From assembly GCA_016584305.1 (NCBI GenBank), contig JACEEZ010025370.1, positions 1 through 64,000 on the forward strand: a stretch of 64,000 nucleotides of DNA. Reading direction: 5' to 3'. Source of the stretch: Chionoecetes opilio. Taxonomy: Eukaryota > Arthropoda > Malacostraca > Decapoda > Majidae. Positions 35,594-45,566 of the stretch are shown here, in pieces. Below the pieces are notes generated by a model. It worked only from the letters and a program-made list of their open reading frames with translations, was not told the DNA's origin and ran no database searches. The position numbers and the translations under genes were made by a program. Position 1 is the stretch's first letter, and the number at the start of each line of letters is the position of its first letter.

Positions 35594-36793
35594 CGCCTCC
35601 GTGGGAATAACAACATCCCAGGGGAAGGAGGAGGAATGTATGGTCCAGACTTGTGAATCCGGTGTTGGGAAGGAAGGGGGTGGGGGAGTCAAGAGAATAT
35701 GAACGATGATTTATTGGAAAATACGAAAAGGAATGGAAGGATATGACCCGAGCCCCGCGTGTATATGAAATCTTCTGAGTGACTGTACGTCACTCAGTAA
35801 GTAGACTACATACGTTATAATTGGTTGTATGAATAAAAAAATTGGGAAATATATGAGAGAGGTGTTAGCCTGAATGAGCTTAGTAGTAATAGCGATGATG
35901 TTTTATACCATGAATCTTGACAATATTGACGTACCCAATCATAACGTAAAACTAGTTTCCACCTATATGTTTAGATAATGCTGTGTTTGTACTCTATAAT
36001 CTTATGTTCTATAATAAATACATTCCTGGAGTCATAATACCTGGGTCTGATAAGTGTCCATATGTCGCGTCTCAGTATGATTGGTCATGTAGGTAATTTT
36101 TCTGTGTACAGGGGTGTGGCTTGCCTCTCGACCACGTCCCCATAACAATACATTAATAGGGCGCTTTCCCGAAAATTTAAAATATTGGCAAAGCCGGAAA
36201 AAAAAAGTTGAAGAGCCGGTCATATTCAATATCAATTGATGGAGATGTGTTTACAACTGATATTGCAAATACCCAGGTGGATATGAATTACATTTTATAG
36301 CTATGTGGTTTTGAGCAAGGTCCATAAGATTTCTTACATTCCTATGCTAATAGCAGGGTGAAATGCAGAGCCGTGTTAACCTGGGTCGCTGGGAAAATGT
36401 GTTAGATGAGATACTTTTCTCCACCGAAAAAGACTCCTTCAGTCAGTCAGTGGCACAATAAATAGACGTTAATGACCAAGATAAATTCTTACTTACTTCA
36501 TATTGTATTGTATATTTTGAATGACAGCGTATAACCATTGGATGCCATCCTTCAAACACAAGATGAGTCAGTTATGACCGCTGTAACAACTATTCATTAA
36601 GGGAGACTTGTACATTTTGTAGTGACGTAGTGTGTGTCTCATTCATAAGTGCTTAGTTGATTTCTTACGACAGGTGGACGACAGTATTAATTACTCAAGG
36701 TTGTGACCTTAATGAATCGTGGGCAATGCTACTGACGACTCTATTGATTTCCCGTGACGATGTATTTATAACGCTATTCTAATTGTGTGATAG
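35369..36793. other. Intron sequence with (GA)n at 35520-35592
   Basis: Contains a 72-bp (GA)n array and otherwise nothing I can assign. The end is the acceptor of the next exon (gtgtgatag at 36785-36793). Confidence 0.6.
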
Positions 36794-38227
36794 CGACGCT
36801 GTGTGGGCGCTGCTGGACCGCATCGGGCTGCGAGCCGCGGAGGGTGGACCTGTATCCACCTGGACACGATCTGTGACCCGTGAGGAGGAGACATGCAGTG
36901 TGGCCACACAAACTACTGCCCGCCGCTTGATGCGCCCTCCCACGCCTGTTAACCTTCGTCAGCTTGACGTGGAGGTGCCGGAGGGATTTGATGAGAGGCC
37001 CTTCCCTTCCTCAAGTCTCCCTGCGAGCCCATCTGCGCCGCCCTCAACATATCCTGCCCAGGAACACTACCCCCGCCAGCCCTGCACATATGAGAGTACG
37101 AGCACTGTAAAGACTATAGACCCTCTTTACTCTGTCCAACCTTCTTCCCCGCCCCCCTTGTCTGATGCGGAGATTTTTCTGCCTCAATCTGAATCAACCC
37201 CACCAGCCCTGCAATCACCCCCGCTTCCACCCCCGCTACAGTCCGCAGCTGCTTCTCCTCCACCGTTCCCATCCCCCCTACTACAGGTCAGAGGTCCTCC
37301 TCCTCCACCACCTTCACCACTGCCGCCTGGAGGGCCGCCACCACCACCACCACCTCCCTCTCCACCACCACCTGGAGTTCCTCCCCATCCATCTCTACCT
37401 GGAGGTCCTCCTCCTCCCCCTCCCCTTCCTTCTCTACCTGAAGTGCCTCCCCCTCCACCTATACCTGAAGGTCCTCCTCTTCCCCCTCTCCTTCCTCCTC
37501 TACCTAGACGTCGTCCCTCTCCCCCAACCCCTCCTTCTCAGCCTGGGGGTCCTCCCCTTCCACCTCCCCCTCCACCTCCTCCTCCTCCTTTACTGGAGGT
37601 CCACCCCCTCCACCTCCACCTCCAATCCCTGGAGGTCCTCCCCCTCCACCTCCACCTCCAATCCCAGGAGGTCCTCCCCCTCCACCTCCACCTCCAATCC
37701 TGGAGGTCCTCCCCTCCACCTCCACCTCCAATCCCTGGAGGTCCTCCCCTCCACCTCCACCTCCAATCCCTGGAGGTCCACCCCCTCCACCTCCACCTCC
37801 AATCCCTGGAGGTCCTGTCCCGCTTACCATGTCCACCGTTGCCACGCTGAACCAAAGGCTGCCTCGCCCCAGCATCAAGATGAAGCACATTAACTGGAGC
37901 AAAGTGAAACCGCAACACTATCAGGAATTCAGTGTGCAGGAATGCAGCAGGACTTGAGTCAATCGCCAATCGCTAACATAACTATCACAAGTGGAGCAGC
38001 TATTTTGCCAAAAGAGCCGCGCCCACGGCACCCATCATCCCTTACGTGCTCAGGTGGCGACAGAAGTAATCTCCTCGAACCTAAGAAGTCTATGAACGTC
38101 ACATCTCCTCAAGCAATTCAAAGCCTCGCACGCGGAGGTGTGTGGAACTCATCAGGCTGTGTCGCAGTGCAGAGATCGGCGCCGAGCGACTGAGAGGCTT
38201 TTAAGAATCTTTCCTGAGGACAGCGAG
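36794..38227 (+). CDS. INF2: INF2-like formin, exon c (FH1 and start of FH2; frame-broken)
   Basis: It starts SDAVWALLDRIGLRA in phase with exon b, runs through a serine/threonine-rich linker, then FH1 from about 37010: polyproline blocks of eight or more P separated by G-G or I-P-G-G, the profilin-actin binding region. FH2 starts at 37880 (MKHINWSKV). After that the conserved text continues only by changing frame: LSQSPIAN, YHK, VEQLFCQ, NLLEPKKSMNV, LLKQFKASHAEV, VELIRLCRSAEIGAERLRG, RIFPEDSE. It ends in phase 0 at GAG|GTGTGT (38228). Four breaks lie in FH1 and seven in FH2. Neighbouring exons are intact, so consensus error is likelier than a dead gene. Confidence 0.75.
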
Positions 38228-38303
38228 GTGTGTGTGTGGTGTGTGTGTGTGTGTGTTGTGTGTGTGTTGTGTGTGTGTGTGTTGTAAGTGTGTTGTGTGT
38301 GTG

Positions 38304-38339
<36 letters not shown>

Positions 38340-38449
38340 TGGTGTGTGTTGTGTGTTGGTGTGTGTGTGTGTGTGTGTGTGGGGTTGTGTGTGTGTGTGT
38401 GTGTGTTGTGGTGTGTGTGTGGTGTGGCTGTGTGTGTGTGTGTTTGTGT

Positions 38450-38496
<47 letters not shown>

Positions 38497-38511
38497 TGGT
38501 GTGTGCTGTGG

Positions 38512-38548
<37 letters not shown>

Positions 38549-38690
38549 TGTGTGTGTGTGTGTGTGTGTTGTGTGTGGTGTTGTGTGTGTGTGGTGTGTG
38601 TGTGTGTGTGTGTGTGTGTTGTGTGTGTGTGTGTGTGTGTTGTGTGTGTGGTTGTGTGTGTGTGTGTGTTGTTGTGGTGTGTTTACCTAG
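38228..38690. repeat. (GT)n array beginning at the exon c donor
   Basis: About 460 bases of GT with GTT, GGT and GCTGT interruptions. The splice donor GT is itself the first unit. Confidence 0.97.
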
Positions 38691-38995
38691 TTGTATTTGC
38701 CTAGTGTATTTGCCTAGTTTATTTGCCTAGTTGTATTTGCCTAGTTGTATTTGCCTAGTTGTATTTGCCTAGTTTATTTGCCTAGTTGTATTTGCCTAGT
38801 TGTATTTGCCTAGTTGTATTTACCTATTTTGTATTTACCTAGTTGTATTTTACAGGGCCTGAGTGTGGTCCCGTCTCCGTATCTACATTTATCCAGTCTT
38901 TCAATTGGTGCACATTATGTGCCGATATCACCTCCTCGTTTAGTCCATTCCAAACGTCTACATTTCTATGAGAGAACTGTACTTCTTTATGTTTT
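38684..38995 (-). pseudogene. CR1-like LINE 3' end with TTGCCTAGTTGTA tandem tail
   Basis: Minus strand 38995-38860 reads FSHRNVDVWNGLNEEV then HQLKDWINVDTETGP, the RT C-terminus also seen at 45.6 kb. It is followed by about eleven 13-14-bp tail units (ttgcctagttgta on the plus strand). Simple-repeat tails in place of poly(A) are typical of CR1-type LINEs (established knowledge). Confidence 0.75.
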
Positions 38996-39029
38996 TTCAG
39001 GCATTTATGTTGTTCAGGTTGTGTTTGTG

Positions 39030-39117
<88 letters not shown>

Positions 39118-39620
39118 GTGTGTGTGTGTGTGTGTGGTTGTGGTGTTGTGGTGTGTGTGGTGTTGTGTGGTGTGGTGTGTGTTTGTGTGGTTGGTGTGGT
39201 GTGGTGTGGTGTGGTGTGGTGTGGTGTTGTGGTGTGGTGTGGTGTGGGTGTGGTGTTGGTGTGGTGTGTGTGGTTGTGGTGTGGTGTGGTGTGGGTGTGG
39301 TGTGGTTGGTGTGGTGTGGTGTTGTGTGGTGTGGTTGTGGTGTGGTGTGGTGTGTGTGGTGTGTGTGTGTGTGTGGTTGGTGTGGTGTGGTGTGGTGTGT
39401 GGTGTGGTGTGGTTGTGGTGTGGTTGGGTGTGGTGTGTGTGGTGTGGTGGTGGGTGTGGTGTGGTGTGGGTGGGTGTGGTGGGGTGGTGGGGTGGGGTGG
39501 GGTGGGGTGGGGTGGGTGGGGGTGGGGTGGGGTGGGGTGGGGTGGGGTGGGGGGGTGGGGGGGGTGGGGTGGGTGGGGTGGGGTGGGTGTGGGGTGGGGA
39601 TGGGGTGGGGGGTGAGAGTG
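39030..39620. repeat. GT-rich array grading into GGTGT and GGGGT
   Basis: Pure (GT)n to about 39135, then ggtgtggt units, then ggggtgggg to 39612. It fills most of the intron before exon d. All long frames across it are artefacts. The G-rich end could form G-quadruplexes in the RNA. Confidence 0.97.
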
Positions 39621-39702
39621 TGTCTACGCATGTGTGTGTTGTGTTGTGCAGTGCAATTCGCCTTTACTCAAACATAACGACTCTCCACATATGTCTCGGC
39701 AG

Positions 39703-39819
39703 GCGGGAATGATCAAAGAGTACCAAGGGGATCCGGCCAAGCTCGGGAACGCTGAAAAGTTTTACGTAGAGTTGCTGAGGGTGGAGGGCTATCAAGTGCG
39801 GCTCGAGGGAATGATGCAG
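39703..39819 (+). CDS. INF2: INF2-like formin, exon d (FH2)
   Basis: Acceptor tgtctcggcag ends 39702; donor CAG|GTCAGT at 39820. 39 codons, phase 0 to 0. Text: IKEYQGDPAKLGNAEKFYVE then LLRVEGYQVRLEGMM, the FH2 segment in which L-x3-E-x-F-x2-L-L and Y-x2-R-L-E are conserved across formins. It follows RIFPEDSE of exon c without a gap in the FH2 pattern. Confidence 0.88.
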
Positions 39820-40182
39820 GTCAGTCAGTCACTCCTCCAGGTGGAATTATGTTTTTTTTTTTAATACAAGTAAATTTTGCAAGTCAAGTATACTTTCAAT
39901 TTTTCCCTCCGTCTACCAATACACACCTCCCTCCTCATCGCTCATCCCCTTCGCTTCCAGTCTTCCCCCACCCATTAATTTCTCCATCTGAGACCCTTCC
40001 TCTTCACTCCTGATTTTGTTATCCAATCTCCCTCCTGACTATTTCCCGCGTCCTCTATTCTGATATCTTCCTTTTGTTTTTATTTATACTTTCTCTCCTT
40101 TTGTACCCCCTTACTCTCACTCTTCCAACTTTTTTTCATTTTTTATTCCGTTGCATTCATCTTATTCGTTCTTGTTCCGCAG

Positions 40183-40323
40183 ATGGAAGAGCTTCATCCC
40201 GCTGCGGACAGACTAAGGCCACAGATCGCGTCCCTTGTCACCACCGCGGACAAAATTCTCGCTAGTGAGAGTCTCAAAGAGTTTTTCGCGTATATCCTCA
40301 CCCTCGGGAACTTTATCAACATG
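40183..40323 (+). CDS. INF2: INF2-like formin, exon e (FH2 core)
   Basis: Acceptor tgttccgcag ends 40182; donor ATG|GTGAGT at 40324. 47 codons, phase 0 to 0, after a 363-bp intron. Text: MEELHPAADRLRPQIASLV, then SLKEFFAYILTLGNFINM, the LGNxxN signature of FH2. The next exon should begin in the G-G-Y/F-x-G-x-A-x-G-F-K segment; I did not find it in 40324-64000, so either the intron exceeds 23 kb or the exon is obscured. Confidence 0.88.
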
Positions 40324-40678
40324 GTGAGTAGATTACCATCCTCATATTGTCGCAAAAGTAATGGATGTAAGGTGGGAAGGGAGGTAGAAGATTGGTCCTA
40401 CAGCCAGGCAGTTAATATATTATGTGATATAGCTGGTCTAGAATGACGGGGTGAGTTTCGGCCCTCAATAACCCCAAGTTTTACGGAGGAATAATGATGA
40501 GACTGTTACCATTGCTGAAGAAATTATAAGCTATGTTGATGAAGTACAGATTGCATTGAATTTAAGGAAGATTGTAACATTGAAAGTCCTTTTGTGTGTC
40601 TCTTGAAAATTTTCAGTCATAGGTAATTGGTAAATACACGTATGTGTGTGTGTGTGTTTGTGTGTGTGTATTTACCTA
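40324..40678. other. Intron sequence, (GT)n at 40641-40668
   Basis: No gene. It ends in a (GT)n followed by tatttacctata, which is the start of a LINE tail continued at 45567 beyond the inserted transposon. Confidence 0.6.
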
Positions 40679-41130
40679 TAGTACAGGAGCATTAGCTAAA
40701 AGGTGGAAATAAATAGTAGAAAGCTGATTTTTTCAGGAGAGCTCCGAAATATTGTATATATCGCCCTTATGCAAAGTTCTGCAAATTCAACCTCGTGGCA
40801 GTTTCATAATTCAAAATGGCCGCCATCACAATTAACGATAAAATGAAAAGTACTATGATCATCCATCCGAGTTTGTAGTAATAAGATTTTTGTGTGTACA
40901 TCTATGTTTTAGAGTGTGCTGAATACAATGGAGCCATACAAAATATTTTGAGTTGACATAATTAGCATAAATTCAATAAGGTGAAGAAAAATAAAAAAAA
41001 ATATTTTCTTGATTTTAATAATACCACAACTATGTTATGTACGTTACATTTATAATAGCCAAACTATGTTATATTGTACAAAACACCAATTAGAAACCAC
41101 AAATAACCCAACCATATGTTGAAGGAATGT

Positions 41131-42797
41131 CTAATCAGTGGTATCCCCTTCGCCTTGCACATCAAGAACATGCGAATTTTTACAATTGTACCCACTGCAA
41201 CCAGTGCACATTATGGTACACTCCATCTGTGCCTTGTAACAACGACATGACTTTCCACACCCTACCTTGCAGCCGCAAGATACCATTTTCAGTACCTTCT
41301 CGGGAGCAACAGGCCTATCGGTATAGATTGGAACAAGTATCCCCTCTCTGTACTCCCACCCCCACTCATTTGGTGGTAGCTCATTTCCCTGCCATTGCTG
41401 AACAGCATGGTATGTTCTATAGCTATGGAACGTGGCAGCTGCTGAAGTTGGAGGGATTGATTCCAACTTGAAACCAGATGAGGATAAGGACGCTCTACGT
41501 GTAGATCGGAAGTACATAACATAGCGATGCTTGTCCAGTGAATTTGACCGGACAGCTCCATACAGCTTTAGTAGAAACAACTCTCCTATGCGTGCTATCT
41601 CATCCTGACTGCTGTCAGACTGAGAGAAAACACTCAAACAGTCCCAATTGTCATCACTATCGAACAGCTGAAGGGCCCTTTTTTTCCCTTGATTGTATAT
41701 GGAAGACACAGTATCACATCCAGTGATTGCATGTACAAACATCAGGTGCTGTTTGATGCTAGAACAAGCTTCCTGGATTTCACGTATACAGTACACATGC
41801 AAAGGGTTCCGTCCACAGAGCATATGAAGATTTCTGTTTGGGTGGCTTGTGCGACCATCATCACCAGCAAGTCAGTATCAGTTCCCACGACAACGACAGG
41901 CGAATTTTGAGTTGGGGCACCATCTATGGCAGTTGATGTAATCATGGCACTTGATGCAATCAGCCAGTCAGCATCTGCAACACTCTGTTTGACAATTATA
42001 TCCACAGCCTCATATTTCTCCTTTAATTTTTGGATTAATCGGTCCTTATTCCTGCCATTACCCAAGAATGCCATTTTTGATGTTGTGGTTTTCATTTCCA
42101 ACTCAAGGCAATGTCAGGAGAAGTGTTCTGTTTTGGCTCTTCGCTGCTGTTCCGCAGTTTTAGTTGAGGAAGCACTGCCATATCCGTCAAACACTACTTA
42201 CTACCTGGCCCATGAGTGAACAAGAACATGGGATACATACTGGTCACACACCTGGTTGTATGTGGGATCAGCAGGCCATGGCAAGCTTTGAAGAAGATGT
42301 CCTCCATCAAGGACGAAACGTGCATTATCTGGAAGTTCTAGATGGACATTCACTTTCGACTTGAGAACACTAGCAAGGACACTCTTAGTGTTCTTCCTCA
42401 TGATACCTTTATCGAATAGGGAGGGTGGCTGTTTGGCAAACTCGTGAAGCAGATATTCCTCCATCTCAGAACTCTCCCGGATCACACATGTGACCCTCAT
42501 GAACAATACTGTTCTATTCACCTCCACCTCAACACCTCGCACAGTGACCTGATTTTTGTCACCACTGATGCTGGTCACACGGTCTTTTCGTTTTAATTTT
42601 ACGTCAGCATAGGTTTCGCCAGTCATTACAGAAGCAGCCTTGACACCAATATCAAATGCTTGATCTGCATTTACACACTTGTCAGCAACAACACCGCTTG
42701 CTACACAGACCAGAGCATCATGGTCTCCATATAAAAATGGAGAGTGTACTTTGAGCCAGTTGAGGAAGGTCTCATAGTCTTTAGCATCTCTGACTAA
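41131..42797 (-). pseudogene. PIN-like nuclease / tesmin-type CXC protein (N-terminally truncated)
   Basis: Minus strand in order: 42790-42201 (RDAKDYETFLNWLKVHSPF, VVADKCVNADQAFDIG, MTGETYADVKLKRKDRV), 42101-41742 (KMAFLGNGRNKDRLI, QSVADADWLI, VVVVGTDTDLLVMMV) and 41823-41131 (HAITGCDTVSSIYNQGKKRA, then CGCKVGCGKSCRCYKAQMEC and C-x2-C). Acidic residues in ADAD, GTDTD and TGCDT resemble a PIN/FEN-like nuclease core; the cysteine row is a CXC (TSO1/tesmin) DNA-binding motif. A frameshift separates the last two blocks, and the N-terminus is cut off by the CACTA-like insertion. The function in transposition is not known to me. Confidence 0.65.
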
Positions 42798-42904
42798 TTA
42801 CACTGGGGAACAATTTGAAGAAAAAAAAATTGTTGAGTTAGATTTTTGAGTTTATTTATACTAAAATTGGCATGCTGATTCCAAATCTGTAGTCAGTTTT
42901 TTTT

Positions 42905-43102
42905 CTAGCACGTCAAGTTTTTTCTCCACAGCTTACTTTCCAGATAAGCAAAATTCCACTTGTGAGCTGTAGTAAAACTTGCCAGCTGATTACGATTTGA
43001 CTCATCGAGAGCTATGTGGCAACTTGTTTGTGCAGTTACAATTGAGACAGTGCGGTGAGAGGTGTGTACAGCTCCCAATAGGTCAGTACTATCAATATCT
43101 GC
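42905..43102 (-). CDS. Small conserved divergent ORF in CACTA-like element (copy 2)
   Basis: Same product as at 7724-7920: HRTVSIVTAQTSCHIALDES, then WNFAYLESKLWRKNLTC. It is preceded on the minus strand by a ctttctgtttgcag-type acceptor at 43103-43116. It is head-to-head with the main ORF. Unknown function. Confidence 0.5.
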   Translation of the reverse strand, partial: ADIDSTDLLGAVHTSHRTVSIVTAQTSCHIALDESNRNQLASFTTAHKWNFAYLESKLWRKNLTC

Positions 43103-43285
43103 AAACAGAAAGCTAGGATAGTAGGAATTAGGAGGATTTGTAATGGCTTTTCTCTTAACCTTGTAACAACATACCATTGTAATTTCTATTTCGTTTTATG
43201 CTGTTTTTTTTTCTTTTTCAAAGCTTGTAACTATTCCAGCTTAGTGTTTTATTTACATAGGTATATATTTCTCTTGTTTCAGATC

Positions 43286-44980
43286 ATGTCTGCTCCTGCT
43301 ACGTCTCGTCGTAAATGCCTAAACAACCCTGACTCCTTCTGCTATATATGTGGTAGTTTCACCATTCCAAGTCAGAGGGCAAGCATCAGCGTATTTGTCA
43401 AACAAGCATATTTCGCATATTTTAAAGTGAAACTCGGTGATCAAGACAAGCTATGGGCCCCTCACAAAGTGTGCAAGCAGTGTGTCGAGAGATTACGGAT
43501 GTGGACCAAAGGAATACGTGAAAAGTTGGCATTTGGTATCCCCATGGTTTGGCGAGAGCAAAAAGATCATTCCACAGACTGTTACTTTTGTTTAGTGAAA
43601 ACTTCAGGATTTAACAAGAAAAATAAAAGTAAAATAGAATATCCTAATCTACCGTCAGCTATAAGACCAATGCCTCATTCAGCTGAAATTCCAGTGCCAG
43701 TTTTCGAACAACTACCTCTCTAGAAGATCTGAGTGATGTTGAAGAACGCAGTGACAGCAATGATGCAGATTTTGACATTCACGAGGATTCAGTTCGTAGG
43801 GGATTTGATCAGCACGAGTTGAATGATTTAGCACGTGATTTGGGCCTATCCAAAAAAGCTTCAGAAATACTAGCATCAAGACTGAACGAGGAAAAACATA
43901 CTTGAACAAGGAGTGAAGGTATCATACTTTCGAACCAGAGAAAGTACATTTCTGCAGTACTTTCGAAGTGCCAGCGGTTTGTGTTTTGCCATAACATTCC
44001 TGGTTTACTGAAGAATTAGGGCTTTCAATCTACAATCCAAATGAATGGCGATTGTTTATTGATAGCTCAAGCGGAGCTTGAAGTGTGTCCTTCTACACAA
44101 TGGCAATTTGTTGGGCGCAGTCCCTATTGGGCATTCGGTCTGTCTTCGTGAAGAATATGGAGATGTAAAGAGAGTCATTGAGTTATTGCAATATGACAAA
44201 CACAATTGGATCATCTGTGTTGACCTTAAAATGTGTCCTTCCTTCTTGGTCAACAACGTGGATACACAAAGTATCCCTGCTTTCTCTGTATGTGGGATAG
44301 CAGAGCTCGAGAGAAGCATTGGGTTTCAGACGAATTGGCCTCCGAGATCTGATCTTAAACCTGGAGATCCTAAATTGTACATGAGCCACTTGTTGACAGG
44401 AAGAAAATAATATTCCCACCTCTGCACATAAAACTAGGTCTCATGAAACAATTTGTAAAAGCATTGTCAACTGATGGCGACTGTTTGAAGTACATCATCT
44501 TGGCATTTCCTGGACTGTCAATTGAAAAAAATCAAGGCCGGTGTGTTTGATGGTCCACAAATTCGACAGCTCATCAAAGATGAACATTTCAACGGTACTA
44601 TGTCAGACCTTGAAAAGAATGCTTGGCTATCATTCAAAGACGTCGTCAAAAACTTTCTTGGAAATACACGTGCAAGTAATTACACAGAAAATTGTTCAGA
44701 AACTATTGGAGAGCTACAAAGCGCTTGGTTGCAAAATGAGTATTTAAAGTACATTTTTTGCATAGCCATCTTGCCAACTTAACCGGAAAATCTTGGTGCT
44801 GCTAGCGACGAGCAAGGTGAACGATTTCACCAAGATTGAAGGTTATGGAAGAACGTTACCAGGGTAGATGGGATGTGCATATGATGGCTGACTATTGTTG
44901 GAGCATCAAACGCGATAGTCCTCAAGTTGAACACTCCAGACAAAGCTACAAACGTAAATTTTTACCTTAACCTGCACACA
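43286..44980 (+). pseudogene. Main ORF of CACTA-like element, copy 2 (probable transposase)
   Basis: ATG at 43286, four bases after the acceptor ttgtttcag. First block 43286-43723: CLNNPDSFCYICGSF, HKVCKQCVERLRMW, CYFCLVKTSG (paired cysteines of an N-terminal zinc-binding region). After frameshifts: YFRTREST near 43930, VPIGHSVCLREEYGDV near 44125, IICVDLKM near 44210, LGLMKQFVKALSTDGD near 44430, IKAGVFDGPQIRQLI near 44530, and a C-terminus with EERYQGRWDVHMM near 44850. Acidic residues that could form a DDE triad are present, but I cannot assign them without an alignment. It is the same protein as copy 1. Confidence 0.65.
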
Positions 44981-45566
44981 ATTATAGCCTTATCCTTTCT
45001 AAAAACATGATAATGTTAAATAAACATTCTATTCATGCCTATTTCTTTCATTTTTCATTGTATGTTAACATTTGCAACTTTTTATAAAATAAGCACTGTT
45101 ACTGTTATGTACAGTATTTTTCATATTTTTTAAGAAAACGAAAATCCTACAGTTCAAAAACTTGACGTGATAGAGAAAAACTGAGATCAGTTTTGGATTC
45201 AGCACCCAAAAATTACTTAATAACAAGTGTCAGACCTAACTCAACAAAAATTTGTTCCCCAGTGTTATCACTCACTATTATTATAATAGACTAGTAATTA
45301 CACTTTATGCTAATTATTTTAACTCAAAATGAACATGGCATGGGTCCACTGTAATAAGTTGCCAGTTATGCCGATTTTGGTATTTCAACCATTTATCGCA
45401 AATTGTTATAGCGGCCATCTTCAATTCTGAAAATGCCACCATGTTGAATTTGCAGAACTTTGCACAGTGGACATGCTTATGGTTTTCTGGAGCTCCCCTG
45501 AAAAAATCTGCTCTCTACTATTTTTTTCTAGGTTTTCGTTAAATTTTTACTAATGCTCCTGTACTA

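Larger units (their letters stand above)
42801..45264 (+). mobile_element. CACTA-like DNA transposon, copy 2 (2464 bp)
   Basis: Same ends as copy 1 (CACTGGGGAACAA), TTA at 42798-42800 and 45265-45267, opposite orientation in the window. It interrupts the PIN/CXC gene. The differences from copy 1 are few, mostly single bases and small indels, so both are relatively recent. Confidence 0.85.
40681..45564 (-). mobile_element. DNA transposon with PIN-like/CXC protein, interrupted by CACTA-like copy 2
   Basis: Ends GTACAGGAGCATTAG and its complement, with inverted similarity extending about 150 bases (attttttcagg.gagctcc, caaagttctgcaaattcaac). TA on each side (40679-40680, 45565-45566) looks like the target duplication. 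Without the inner 2464-bp element it is about 2.4 kb. LINE-tail sequence (tatttaccta / ctagttgcatttacc) flanks both sides, confirming insertion. I cannot name a superfamily. Confidence 0.75.

Noticed and set aside
36032..36235. Minus-strand 67-codon frame
   Set aside because: No similarity, no splice context, typical random ORF length in this window.
36783..36793. Formin exon c starting at the TTG codon of the open frame
   Set aside because: The acceptor AG at 36792-36793 gives the right phase with exon b, so these bases are intron.
38230..39712. Long cysteine/valine- and glycine/tryptophan-rich frames
   Set aside because: Produced by (GT)n and GGTGT repeats in all frames on both strands.
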